NCBI GenBank assembly: GCA_963575745.1
Contig: CAUYUJ010012224.1
Location: 1-64,000, forward strand
Origin: Prorocentrum cordatum
Taxonomy: Eukaryota > Sar > Dinophyceae > Prorocentrales > Prorocentraceae
Length of the DNA: 64,000 nt
Reading direction: 5' to 3'
The notes below the pieces were generated by a model, which was not told where the DNA came from, searched no databases, and worked only from the letters and a program-made list of their open reading frames with translations. How positions within the stretch are numbered: the stretch's first letter is position 1; each line of letters starts with the position of its first letter. Both the position numbers and the translations under genes were made by a program. Positions 8,164 to 17,981 of the stretch are shown here, one piece after another.

Positions 8164-11100
8164 GTCCTACTCGGTGGCGCGGAACTGGACTCAGAGGCTG
8201 GCCGTCGAGCCGCGCATCCCGAAGGCCGACGGCTTCCAGTTCGTGAGCAAGAAGTCGAACGTGGAGACGCACTACCTCATGAAGTCGGTGCTGCTCCGGC
8301 CAATGCACGTGCCGGACGCCGACGGGCCCAACGACACGAAGGAGCTGCGCTACCTCCGCGCGTACGAGCACCTGTGCGCGGCGCCACAGGGCGAGCCGGA
8401 GTGGCTGGCGCAGCCGGCCGGGGAGGGCGTCGCGGGCCCGTTCCAGCACGGCTGGGAGAAGTTCGCCACCGCCCAGGAGCAACTGGCGAACACGGCCCGG
8501 GCGAAGTGCCTCAGGAATGACGCCGGGTCGTGGGCGACGCCCAGCATCTGGAACACGGAGGAGGTCGAGTCCGCGCTGCGCGAGAAGCGCAGCGACCGCC
8601 GCGAGGACGTGCAGACTCCTTGCCGGTGCGCCCAGTGCGCGGAGCTGGGCAACTGGCTGGACAGCATGCTGACGGTGCAGGAGTCTGGAGACCACGAAGA
8701 CCGCGGCCAACTTCGACGGCATCTCCAAGGCGAAGGCTTCGAAGCCGAAGAGGCCGCAAAAAGACGACGTGCACGTCGCGGAGGCCCCCGTGTTCCAGGA
8801 GGACGCCTAGCATTCGGGGGCGGGCGCCTCGCTGGTGGAGGCCCAAGGCATCCGCGCTCAGGACGGCTTCGCGAAGCTGGGCGCCAACGTTATCCTGGAG
8901 CATCACTTCGACCCCGAGACGCTCGGGCAGATCTTGCGCTTCGACACCGCCGAGCACACGCAGGCCTTCGTGAAGGAGCTCAAGAAAGCCGCCACGATGA
9001 TGGAGAACGGGGCGCTGCCCGGGCCGACTGACGCCGGCGCGTCGCGGCGCGCAGCCACTCTGAAGGAAGACGTCCTCGCTCCGTCCAGGGCCTTGCGCGA
9101 CCTCGACGCAGACGGGCTGAAGGACCTGGTGGAGACCCAGCGGAAGAGGTTCGCCAAGGGGGGCACGAAGGACGCGGACGCGCCCGCGGAAGACGCCCCC
9201 GCGCCGGACCACGTCGGGGCAGCGGGCGCTGGCGCGACGCCTGCCGAGGCGGCGCAGGCGCGGTGGGAGCCGTCGGAGGAGATGCAGCGGCCCAGCGACC
9301 TCGTCAAGCGCCTCGTCAAAAAGTACGAGGACGGCGTGGTCAACCCGACCACGGGGAAGCAGGAGCGCCGCCCTCTGAAGCCCGACCAGGCCCTGTTCGT
9401 CACGGCGTTCGCGAACGCCTGCAACGCGGTGTGGGGCGAAGAGCAGGTTATCGAGGACGGCAGCATGGCCAAGCACGCGAAGCGGAAGACGTTCCACTTC
9501 CAGCTCCTCGGCCAGGGCGGCAGCGGGAAGACCGCCATGGTGCAGGAGATCGTGCTGCCGGCCATGGACGCGTCGTGCCCTGTGGAACTGGGCAAGGCGA
9601 AGTCCACGCTGATAGTCTGCGCGAGGTGGTCTCAGGCCGCGAACATCTCCACGGACGTTCGCAAGGCCGTCAGTTGCCGCCGGGCGGGAATCATCGGAGT
9701 GCAGTCCTTCAGGAACAAGGACATACCCGCGGGGACAAGCTGAAAGCGCTGCAGGACACGTGGGAGGCGGTCAGGTGCTTGATCCTGGAGGAGGTGGGCA
9801 TGATCTCGCCCAACCTGTACAACATGCTGGCGTTCCGGTTCTACCTGGGACGCAAGGCCAAGTGGGGCGCGGAGGGGCGGGAGTACGACCAGGTCGGCGG
9901 CGCCTTCGGCCGGATGCCCATCGTGATCCACCTGGGGGATTTCCTGCAGCTGAAGCCGACGGGAGGCAAGGTGTCGCCCATCTCCAGCTTCGAGGAACTG
10001 GCGGCGGCGGGCAGCAACCTCGCCCCAGAGTGCCAGCCGGTGATGAAGCTCTTCTGCAACACGCCGCTGTGCTTCGAGCTCCAGGCGTCCAACCGCTTCA
10101 AGGACACCAAGCTCCGAGATCTCATGGCGTTCCTGCGCAAACCGGGGAAGCCGGTCCCTTCGGCCACCCGGGCCAGGTGGAACTCCATGCAGCTGAAACC
10201 CGATGATCGCCGGCTCCGGGAGGAGAGGTTCCAGAACGGCCACATGATCGGGTCCTACTGGGACACCGTGGCGCGGTGGATGAACATGCGTGCTCAGCGG
10301 GACGCGGACGTTCTGAAGAAGCCCCTCTTCCTCGTGCAAGCCGCCGACAGGTCTGCGCCGACGATGAGCGCCAAAGACGCCGCAAAGATGATGAACTGTG
10401 CCAGCCCGAAGAACACCGGTGGCATGCACGGGCTGCCCCCGGCGCACGTGGGCATGCGGATCCGGCTCCTGGAAGCGCTCGACCTCAAGAACGGCCTCGT
10501 CAAGGATGCCGAGGGGCAGTTCGTGCACATCGTCGTGGGCCCTCGAGATCGAGGCGACTTCGAGAGAGCCGAGAGAGAGGGGGAGAAGAGGATCTACCTG
10601 AAGCGCTTGCCGCTGGGGTTTTGGGTGCGCATGGAGAAGTACGCGAGCGCGCCCTTCATGGACGACCTGAAGCGCCACGACGACAGCCTCACGGGGGATC
10701 TCGCGGGCCCGCTGGTGTTCATCGAGCCCCGCGCGTCGGAGCCGTTCACCTTCCGCACCTCCAAGGTCACGCGGACGGGCTTCCGGTTCTCGCACGGTAG
10801 GGTCATCACCACGATGGCGTGCCAGGGGCGCACCATGCGAGACGGCGACGGGGCGGGGAAACGGAGCTCCAGGGACGGCCAAACCTCCGGGGCGCGAGCA
10901 GTCCGCGGCTAGACCTCGGTCCTGTGGACTCTCGCCCTGGGCCGTCGGCTGCCCGGCGCACTGCCCCCTCGGCCGACGTCGCCCAGGCGTGATCCTGGAC
11001 TGCGGCCGCCACGAAGTCGGGAACGGCAAGAAGGAGGACGACGATTGGCGGCTGGAGCTCTATGCGCTGCTCTCGCGCGCCACGCGCCACGAGGACCTCC

Positions 11101-11261
11101 TGCTCATGCGGGCGCCGCGCATCGAGTTCTTCCTGGCAGGACCGCCGGAGGGCGTGCGGAAGCAGCTGGAACAGTTTGCGGCGCGCACGAAGCGGCGCAG
11201 GAGGGAGGCGACGGCCCTCGCCAGGGAGCTCGGCTTCACCGAGTTTATCCGCGATGCCTGA
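8164..11261 (+). pseudogene. PIF1-family DNA helicase, broken copy
   Basis: PIF1 helicases are superfamily 1B 5'-to-3' DNA helicases; related domains occur in Helitron transposons and are greatly expanded in dinoflagellates. Visible motifs in order: Walker A GQGGSGKT (9511-9534), Walker B-like LILEEVGMISP (from about 9779; usual DE replaced by EE), motif III GDFLQLKP (about 9934-9957), motif V TMACQGRTM, and motif VI YALLSRATRHEDLLLM after an intron. The product is spread over frames: a shift at about 8684 (LTVQE to LETTKT), an in-frame TAG at 8808-8810, and another shift at about 9737 (IPAG to DKLKAL). Splicing out 10845-10986 restores the motif V-VI region. The N-terminus is missing where R90 begins. 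It could be a Helitron remnant, but I see no Rep domain. Confidence 0.8.
10845..10986 (+). other. Intron in the PIF1 gene (GC-AG, 142 nt)
   Basis: Removing GC(10845)...AG(10986) joins GAC G with GC GTG to give RDGVILDCGR in frame. This aligns with RTGVTIDCAQ in the second PIF1 copy at about 26072, which has no intron there. GCG is present at both exon-intron boundaries, a short direct repeat of the kind left by introner-type insertion in dinoflagellates. Confidence 0.75.
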
Positions 11262-11940
11262 CCTGAGGAGCGCCCCCCCCCCGAGCCGCGCCATCTCTCG
11301 ACTGCCCGACTAATTGTTTGTCCTCGCGCCGCGGACGACCCGCGCGCGTCGCTGGGGCCCTCTCGGGGCGACCAGCGCGCGCCGCGGGAACACCGTGCTG
11401 CGTTTTGCCCGGCGCCTCGTTCGCCCGTCGTCGCTCTGCCCAGCGGTCAGAGCCTTGCCCGCTATCAGCCAGCCAGTCAGCTAGCCAGCTCTCTCTGCTC
11501 CGCGCAGCGGACGACCCGCGCGCGTCGATGGGGCCCCGCCTGGGGCGACCAGCGCGCGTCGCGGGGGCTCTGCGCTGCGCTGCGCCCGCAGCTTTGGATT
11601 GTTGGAGTGAGCGGGCAAAGAGGGAGGAAAAGGAGGGACGAAAACGGGCGCGATCCTCGCAAGGGTCGCGACGACATGGGCGTCGCGGCGCGCGGGCGCT
11701 GCCGTCGGGGCCCCCGCGGAAGCTGCCTGCGGCGGCCACGCCCAGTGCCGCGAGTGTTCGGACAGGCATGCTCGAGCCATTCACATCCATATACATTTAC
11801 ATTAGGCGTAGCCATGATCGCATCATGCAAGTATACTCACTCGCCCGCACACCCATTCACACTCAGACCCCCTCGCGCTCTGACTCACCCGCGTTCATTC
11901 TTTCATAATCAGACCTATCGTATTCCTTTGCGATGTGTAC
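11262..11940. other. Intergenic stretch with one ~75-bp direct duplication
   Basis: The segment at about 11325-11395 (GCGGACGACCCGCGCGCGTC, then GGCGACCAGCGCGCG) recurs at about 11508-11575. No gene is supported. Confidence 0.55.
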
Positions 11941-11944
11941 CCCG

Positions 11945-12003
11945 CCACATGTCGGCGCACCCCCCGCACAGTTCGTGGCCCCATAGGGAGCGCCACCGAA
12001 GAA
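11945..12003 (+). repeat. Single dispersed R90 copy
   Basis: Contains TTCGTGGCCCCATAGGGAG and CACCGAAG as in the main array, about 3.8 kb from it. Confidence 0.75.
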
Positions 12004-12057
12004 GATACTCACAGCTGCGGTACTCACAACTGCATATGGTTGAATCCTTCGCCAGGA

Positions 12058-12225
12058 TAATTCCCCACATGTTTCGTGGGGTTCTGGTTTTCTTCCCTGC
12101 CGCGCCGCGCCCGCGACTCACTCACGCCTCGCTCTTCCCCCCCTCTTCTTCCTCCCCCCACCCGCGCTCAACGCATGCACGGCGAGCACATGAGACACGC
12201 GTCTACATACAGCCGCGCGCATTCT
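12058..12225 (+). repeat. Leader segment shared with 28366-28545, upstream of R79
   Basis: Begins with the hairpin CCCCACATGTTTCGTGGGG and ends with TCTACATACAGCCGC. The same ~170-bp sequence precedes the third R79 array, so leader and satellite look like parts of one duplicated unit. Confidence 0.75.
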
Positions 12226-12360
12226 CTCAGCGCGGCCTCCATGCGTGCCAGGGTCGGAGAGCGCGGCAGGCGTGGCACTTTCTCGACGCCAGAGGGGGTG
12301 CGCACGGGGTGGTCTCTCAGCGCGGCCTCTATGCGTGCCAGGGTCGGCACACGCAACACA
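12226..12360 (+). repeat. Two variant R79-like units
   Basis: Two copies of a TCTCAGCGCGGCCTC(C/T)ATGCGTGCCAGGGTCGG unit, the first followed by GGCAGGCGTGGCAC and CTCGACGCCAGAGGGGGTG as in R79. Confidence 0.7.
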
Positions 12361-12640
12361 GCACAGCACGCACAGTACACACAGCACACACATACACACA
12401 TCCACACACACAAACACGCAGACATACAAACACATAAGCACACACAGCACACAGCGCACACACACATACACACACACGCACACACACACACACACACGCA
12501 CAGCACAGCACAGCACAGCACAGCACAGCACAGCACAGCACAGCACAGCACAGCACAGCACAGCACAGCACTGCACAGCACAGCACAGCACAGCACTGCA
12601 CAGCACAGCACAGCACAGCACAGCACATCACACACAGTGG
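12355..12640. repeat. (CA)n and (CAGCA)n microsatellites
   Basis: A CA-rich block (to about 12496) is followed by a nearly pure pentanucleotide run (CAGCA, about 12497-12633) with single CTG variants. Confidence 0.93.
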
Positions 12641-14289
12641 TGCGGTCTCTATGCGTGGCAGCGTCGCAAGGTCTCTATGCGCTGCAGGCTTCCAGGGCGC
12701 GGCAGGCGTGGCACTTCCTCGACGCCATAGGGGGTGCGCTGGGGGTGGGGGCCCGATGCGCTGCAGGCTCCCAGGACGTGGCAGGCGCGGCATTTCCTCG
12801 ACGCCACAGGGGGCGCGCTGGGGGTGGGGGCCCGATGCGCTGCAGGCTCCCAGGGCGCGGCAGGCGCGGCATTTCCTCGACGCCTCAGGGGGTGCGCTGG
12901 GGGGTCGGGCCCTATGCGCTGCAGGCTCCCAGGGCGTGGCAGGCGTGGCATTTCCTCGACGCCACAAGTGGCGCGCCGGGTGGTGGGGGCCCTATGCGTT
13001 GCAAGCTCGCAGGGCGTGGCAGGCGTGGCATTTCCTCGACGCCACAGGGAGTGCGCCGGGGGCGGGGGCCCTATGCGTTCCAAGCTCCCAAGGCGTCGCA
13101 GGCGCGGCATTTCCTCGACGCCACAGGGGGTGCGCTGGGGGCGGGGGCCTATGCGCTGCAGGCTCCCAGGGCGTGGCAGGCGTGGCACTTCCTCGACGCC
13201 GCAAGTGGTGCGCCGGGTGGTGGGGGCCCAATGCGTTGCATGCTCGCAAGGCGTGGCAGGCGCTGCATTCCCTCGACGCCACAAGGGGTGCGCTGGGGGT
13301 GGGGGCCCTATGCGCTGCAGGCCCCCAGGGCGTCGCAGGCGAAGCATTTCCTCGACGCCACACGGGGTGCGCTGGGGGTGGGGGCCCTGTGCGCCGCAGG
13401 CTCCCAGGGCGTGGCAGGCGCGGCATTTCCTCGACGCCACAGGGGGCGCGCCTGGGGGTGCGGGCCCCATGCGCTGCAGGCTCCCAGGGCGTGGCTGGCG
13501 TGGCATCCCCATCGACGCCACATAATGGGTGCGCCGGGTGGTGGGGGCCCTATGCGCTGCAGGCTCCCAGGGCGTGGCAGGCGTGGCATTTCCTCGACGC
13601 CACAGGGGGTGCGCTGGGGGTGGGGGGCCTGTGCGTTGCAGGCTCCCAGGGCGTGGCAGGCGGGGCATCTCCTCGGCGCCGCAGGGGGCGCACTGGGAGT
13701 GGGGCGCGCTGGGGGTGGGGGCCCTATGCGTTGCACGCTCCCAGGGCGTGGCAGGCGCGGCATTTCCTCGACGCCACAGAGGGTGCGCCGGGGGTGGGGG
13801 CCCTATGCGCTGCAGGGCAGGCGTGGCATTTCCTCGACGCCACGGGGAGGTGCGCTGGGGGTGGGGGCCCTATGCGTTCCAAGCTCCCACGGCGTCGCAG
13901 GCGTCGCATTTCCTCGACGCCACAGGGGGTGCGCTGGGGGTGGGGGGCCTATGCACTGCAGGCTCCCAGAGCGTGGCAGGCGCAGCATTTCCTCGACGCC
14001 ACAGGGGGTGCGCTGGGGGGTGGGGGGCTATGCGTCGCATGCTCCCAGGGCGTGGCAGGCGCTGCATTTCCGCGACGCCGCAGGGGGCGCGCTGGGGATG
14101 GGGGCCTTATGCGCTGCAAGCTCCCAGGGCGCGGCAAGCGTGGCATTTCCTCGGCGCCACACGGGGCGCGGTGCGCTGGGGGTGGGGGCCCTATGCGCTG
14201 CGGGCTCCCAGGGCGTGGCAGGCGTGGCATTTCCTCGATGCCACAGGGAGTGCGCTGGTGGTGGGGGCCCTCTGCGTTGCAGGCTCGCA
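12641..14289 (+). repeat. R79 satellite array 1, about 20 units of 79-80 bp
   Basis: Unit: GGCGTGGCATTTCCTCGACG, CCACAGGGGGTGCGCTGGGG, GTGGGGGCCCTATGCGCTGC, AGGCTCCCAG. CCTCGAC recurs at 12954, 13034 and 13113. The period is not a multiple of 3 and all three plus frames lack stops, so an apparent frame cycles through three peptides. Related arrays: 24314-25480 and 28665-29435. I regard it as non-coding satellite. Confidence 0.92.
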
Positions 14290-14568
14290 CCCTGGGCTTC
14301 CGATCCTCGTTCTTTTCGAGGATCCACAATCGTGATCGTGGGTCCACGATCGTGGTCGTGGATCTTGAAATCCCCGATCGTAGATCGTGGATCCACGATC
14401 GTGATCGAGGATCCACGATCGTGATCGCGGATCCTGATATGCCCGATCGTAGATCGTGGATCCACGATCGTGATCGGGGATCCACGATCGTGATCGAGGA
14501 TCCACGATCGTGGCCGATGTCCCACGATCGTGAATCCTCGACAAAGAACGTGGATCGGACCCCCAGGG
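14290..14568. mobile_element. TIR element filled with GATCGTGG palindromes (copy 1)
   Basis: Ends are 26-bp inverted repeats matching at 23 positions (left: CCCTGGGCTTCCGATCC then CGTTCTTT; right reads CCCTGGGGGTCCGATCC, CGTTCTTT on the other strand). The interior is built from ~20-bp units such as GGATCCACGATCGTGATCGA and GATCGTAGATCGTGGATCC, most self-complementary. An inverted homologous copy is at 24069-24313. No coding capacity. Confidence 0.8.
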
Positions 14569-14737
14569 CATGTACATATACATCGCACACGTGCACGTGG
14601 ATCCACGCACGTACATGTATGGATGTACATATACAAACCTTATCTGGTGTATTAATGTACATCCATACGCGTACGTGCTTGGATTCACGCGCACGTGTGT
14701 GATGTATATGTACGTATATACATAGACATGTGTGTGT
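14569..14737. other. ACGTAC/TATATG-rich simple sequence
   Basis: Low-complexity TACGTA/CATGTA/CACGTG alternation. The similar tract at 23800-24065 flanks the other GATCGTGG element. Confidence 0.6.
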
Positions 14738-15070
14738 GCGCGCAACTCCTCACAGAACACGCACATCACACATACACGGGCATACGTTGCAAGCGTTTGG
14801 CTAAACAACACATGGGTGACGGAGCGTGCGTGCGTATTCAAGGTAAATGCAAGATCGTCCTTACAGGTGTCTGATCCCCCCACCCCAAAAAACCTCGGAG
14901 GCTCGGGGGGGGGGGGGGCGGGATCAATCAAATGTAATGGCGATCCTGTATTATGCGTGAATACGCACGCACGCTCCGTCACCGATGTGTTGTTCACCCC
15001 AAAACTTGCACGATATGTCCGTGTATGCGTGATGTGTGTGTCTGTGTGTGTTATGTGAGGAGTTGCGCGC
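14738..15070. mobile_element. 333-bp foldback element with ~115-bp arms
   Basis: The left arm from 14738 (GCGCGCAACTCCTCAC) is the inverse of the right arm ending at 15070. A 25-bp inner block (contains GACGGAGCGTGCGTGCG) is identical in both arms. The centre is itself an inverted G/C-rich segment (GATCCCCCCACCCC, GGGGGGCGGGATC). Coding potential is nil; it looks like a non-autonomous foldback transposon. Confidence 0.78.
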
Positions 15071-15500
15071 GAGCGCGTTGCGCGCGCGCGTTGTGAATTT
15101 TATGTTCGGCGTGGAATATGCGTGGGGTCTACAGGTACGTTGTTTTGAGCGCTGTGTTTATGCTACGCGGGTAATGCGACTACTCACGATTGCAACCGCA
15201 GAACTTGATAAACGAACGAGGAAAGAAGCATATGATAATTGCAGTACACAAGTTTACGAAGCTCGATCGATACCGTAAAGGGTGTTATTCGGAAACCAAC
15301 TGCAAAATCGGAAAATGAAGGCTTGGAAGCCTGAATATTTGAAGGTTCAATTTTTTAGATATGAACGCTATCGCGACATGTTTTCGCAATCTAAAAACAA
15401 GCGTTCGATGACAATTGCGTCTAAAACAAAAACGCAAACAGAAGACAAACAGAATAATGAACTGATAACGCAACAAACCACAAACCCAGCCTTTTGGGTT
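15071..15500. other. AT-rich island, unassigned
   Basis: Much lower GC than both sides, with short inverted motifs (GAAGGCTTGGAAGCCTG; GGTTCAATTTTTTAGATATGAACG). A 75-codon Lys-rich plus-strand frame (15282-15509) has no recognised homology and runs into the next repeat, so I do not call it a gene. Confidence 0.45.
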
Positions 15501-15502
15501 GT

Positions 15503-15847
15503 GCGCTGAGGGGCCCCGCCTTGCCTTCCCCCTGGGCCCCGCCTTGGGTGCCTGCCTTGGGTACCCAGTTGGACCTCTGGGCTCCCGCCCCGAAAGGCGA
15601 TCTCCCCTTGAGCCTCTTGTGGGTTCCCTGCGTCGTCGTCATCGTTATTGTCATCCGCCGTCGACGCTTAAAGCATCCACCGTCGTCACATTGGGGCCCC
15701 GCCTTGGCTTCCCCTTGGGCGCCTGCCTTGGGTGCCCAGTTGGACCTCTGGGCCCCCGCCCCGAAAGGCGACCTCCCTTGGGGCCTCTCCTTGGGCCCCC
15801 CTTTCATCGTCGTCATCGTCGTTTTCTCAACATCGCCGCCGTCGCCG
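15503..15847 (+). repeat. Upstream module, copy A
   Basis: Nearly two units of a ~190-bp repeat: GCCCAGTTGGACCTCTGGGC, CCCGCCCCGAAAGGCGA, CCTTGGGCC, CTGCGTCGTCGTCATCG, GCATCCACC, GTCGTCACATTGGGGCCC. The same module precedes the genes at 17982 and 21432. It stops immediately before the DinoSL relic at 15848. Confidence 0.82.
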
Positions 15848-15868
15848 CCGTAGCCATTTGGGCACAGT
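15848..15868 (+). other. DinoSL relic (17 of 21 positions)
   Basis: CCGTAGCCATTT is intact, followed by a diverged 3' part (GGGCACAGT). It lies 4 nt upstream of the first ATG of the next gene, where a leader would sit in a trans-spliced mRNA. Confidence 0.75.
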
Positions 15869-15872
15869 GGCA

Positions 15873-17246
15873 ATGATGTTGGCGATTCCACTATTCATTC
15901 ATTTTTCTTTCCATATCCTACATATGGCTTCCAGGCATCCTGCTGCGTGGGCGCCAACTGAGGAAGCGAACCAGACAGCTGATGACATTCTGGTGGAATC
16001 CCTCGAACCTGACTTCGGAGATATATTGTTCCGCGGTGGGTTCAAGTACAGCAGCACAGACATGAAAATCGGTGTCGACGTGGACGCCCTGGTAACCTTC
16101 TCTGGAACGCTGAAACGCTTGATGCAGGTAGACCCGAGAGGAGGGTACTTCCTTCAGTCCGACGTGGAGCTCGCCATCAAGAGGTGCGCCATTAAGGAGG
16201 CCCACTCCACGATGTGGGATGGGTGGTGCAAACTCAACGAGTACACCCATGAGGAGGGGTACAAGAATAGCGCATACGTGGTCAGGGTCATGCTGTCCCA
16301 CGTTCGCAACAAGGCCGACGACTTCAACAAGCTGGGGGCGAGCGGGCAGGCGAAGGCTCGCGAGTCGTCTCACCCACAGGAGCTACGTGACATTTACAAC
16401 GTCATCGACGTTGACAAGGGGGCGGCTTCAGTGAGAAAGACTCGCCCGCACCCGCTGCCAACTTTCAGGGCAGCGCAGGACGCCTCGAGCGAGGAGGAAG
16501 TCGTCCCTGTTTTGAAACGGTTCGACGTCAGCACTGGGGAGTCCCACTTGGTAATGTCAGACGGGTCCCGCGAGATGGCCAAGTTCAAGTGCGGAGAGCA
16601 GGGGCGACTGGTCGCCACGTGGCCTGAGTACAACATGGAGTTGCAGCTTGAACTACCAAATTCTGCTCTGAAAGATGATGGGGCGATCGACTACACGCCA
16701 GCAGACCCGCGCAAGCCGCCCAAGGCCGGCCACAAGACCAAAGAAGGAAAGCCCGCGAGTGCTCGGAAGAGGCCAGCTGGCGCAGTGGAAAACAGAGAAC
16801 CGCCCACCGCTCCAAAGGCGAAGGCAAAGACAACTCCAAAGGCGAAGGCAAAGACAACTCCAACGCCGACGGCAGCTGCGACACCATCACGCATTCAAGA
16901 GAAGATCAGGCAAAACATCGACCGCATCTCCGAGGAGGCCAGGAGTGGATTGCAAGGGTTCCCTGGCAGAGACAGCAACGAACTTGCGACGTGCTACGCT
17001 GTCGCGGTTGATGGCGGCACCATCTCTCTTCGTGATCTCCACCGCTCTCCTTGCTTCTACGTGGACCGCGTGACCGAGATCCCCGAGTATTTCCCTGGGC
17101 TCGGTGACGACGCCGTCGTCGCCATGTTCGAAGGCAAGAAGTTGAACAAGAAAGGCGGGGTGCAGTTTGGTTTCGGCGACGACGCGGACTTGGCCTTCAA
17201 GGCGGCGAAACTTCTGAGGTCGATGTATCCGAACCCCGCAGCCTAG
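15873..17246 (+). CDS. Unknown dinoflagellate protein with basic PKAKAKTT repeats
   Basis: 457 residues from ATG 15873, or 440 from the ATG at 15924 (MASRHPAAW); the extra 17 residues are hydrophobic and may be leader read-through. I do not recognise the family. Visible features: an N-terminal globular region (residues ~20-190) with regular hydrophobic spacing, an acidic linker (DASSEEEVV), a Lys/Pro/Ala/Thr-rich linker with two PKAKAKTTP repeats that could bind nucleic acid, and a C-terminal ~110-residue domain (LATCYAVAVDGG to GGVQFGFGDDADLAFKAAKLL). The frame is intact and codon use is non-repetitive. A DinoSL relic and module A lie directly upstream. A 7-base A tract at about 17279 follows the stop, consistent with retroposition. 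Confidence 0.72.
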   Translation: MMLAIPLFIHFSFHILHMASRHPAAWAPTEEANQTADDILVESLEPDFGDILFRGGFKYSSTDMKIGVDVDALVTFSGTLKRLMQVDPRGGYFLQSDVELAIKRCAIKEAHSTMWDGWCKLNEYTHEEGYKNSAYVVRVMLSHVRNKADDFNKLGASGQAKARESSHPQELRDIYNVIDVDKGAASVRKTRPHPLPTFRAAQDASSEEEVVPVLKRFDVSTGESHLVMSDGSREMAKFKCGEQGRLVATWPEYNMELQLELPNSALKDDGAIDYTPADPRKPPKAGHKTKEGKPASARKRPAGAVENREPPTAPKAKAKTTPKAKAKTTPTPTAAATPSRIQEKIRQNIDRISEEARSGLQGFPGRDSNELATCYAVAVDGGTISLRDLHRSPCFYVDRVTEIPEYFPGLGDDAVVAMFEGKKLNKKGGVQFGFGDDADLAFKAAKLLRSMYPNPAA

Positions 17247-17285
17247 ACCCCAGCGCGCACCTGGGTGCCACCCCGTGCAAAAAAA

Positions 17286-17957
17286 GAGCTGACAACATCA
17301 TCATCGCCAGCATTACCACCAGCAACCTACTACCTTCGGGGGGGGCTACGTTCGAAAATCCAAACCAGAACTTTTGGCAACAGTTCTGGTTTGGATTTTG
17401 CTCCGGGAAAATATGTACACCCCCTCCTTGCCTTCCCCCTGGGCCTCGCCTTGGGCGCCCGCCTTTGGTGCCCAGTTGGACCTCTGGGCTCCCGCCCCGA
17501 AAGGCGATCTCCCCTTGGGCCTCTTGTGGGTTCCCTGCGTCGTCGTCATCGTTATCGTCATCCGCCATCGTCGACGCTTCAAGCATCCACCATCGTCACA
17601 CTGGGGCCCAGCCTTGGCTTCCCCTTGGCTGCTCGCCTTGGGTGCCCAGTTGGACCTTTGGGCTCCCGCCCCGAAAGGCGACCTCTTGTTGGGCCTCTCC
17701 TTTTGGGTCGCCTGCGTCGTCGTCATCGTTATCATCATCTGCCATGGTCAACGATTAAAGCACCCACCATCGTCACATTGGGTTGGACCTCTGGGCCCCC
17801 GCCCCGAAATGCTACCCCCTGGGGGACCAAGGGGGGGCCCAGGGGAACCAAGGGGACCGAGGAGACCAAGGGGGACCGAGGAGTGGTACCAAAGGGGGCC
17901 AAGGGGTACCAAGGGGCACCCTTGGCCATCCTCGGGCACCCGTCGCCATCAATATTA
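17286..17957 (+). repeat. Upstream module, copy B
   Basis: Begins GAGCTGACAACATCATCATC right after an A tract, carries a hairpin (17355-17399), then two ~190-bp units as in copy A and a GGGGACCAAGG-rich tail. Nearly identical to copy C (20695-21385) until the tail. Ends at a DinoSL relic. Confidence 0.85.
17355..17399. other. 45-bp hairpin in module B
   Basis: Arms AAAATCCAAACCAGAACTTTT and AACAGTTCTGGTTTGGATTTT around a GGC loop, with one mismatch. Copy C carries the perfect version. Confidence 0.88.
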
Positions 17958-17958
17958 C

Positions 17959-17979
17959 GCGTAGCCGTCTTGGCTCAAA
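17959..17979 (+). other. DinoSL relic (17 of 21 positions)
   Basis: CGTAGCC, then TTGGCTCAA, with two or three internal changes. The RING gene ATG is 2 nt downstream. Confidence 0.8.
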
Positions 17980-17981
17980 CG

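Noticed and set aside
5276-9031. Long frames over ATC repeats and R90, including a His-rich and a repeat-peptide frame on both strands
   Set aside because: Period 90 and microsatellite composition explain them; no start context or domain. Only the part after 8164 is protein-like (PIF1).
8164-11261. Complete Helitron
   Set aside because: Helicase motifs are present, but no Rep/HUH motif, no 5' TC and no 3' CTRR-hairpin terminus was seen.
11806-11830. Another DinoSL relic (CGTAGCCAT)
   Set aside because: Only nine leader bases match and no gene follows.
12076-14702. Plus-strand frames of 782 and 683 codons across R79
   Set aside because: They are produced by a 79-80-bp satellite with no stops in three frames; the peptide cycles through three phases and no known domain appears.
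15282-15509. 75-codon Lys-rich frame
   Set aside because: Runs into module A, has no homology I recognise, and is short.
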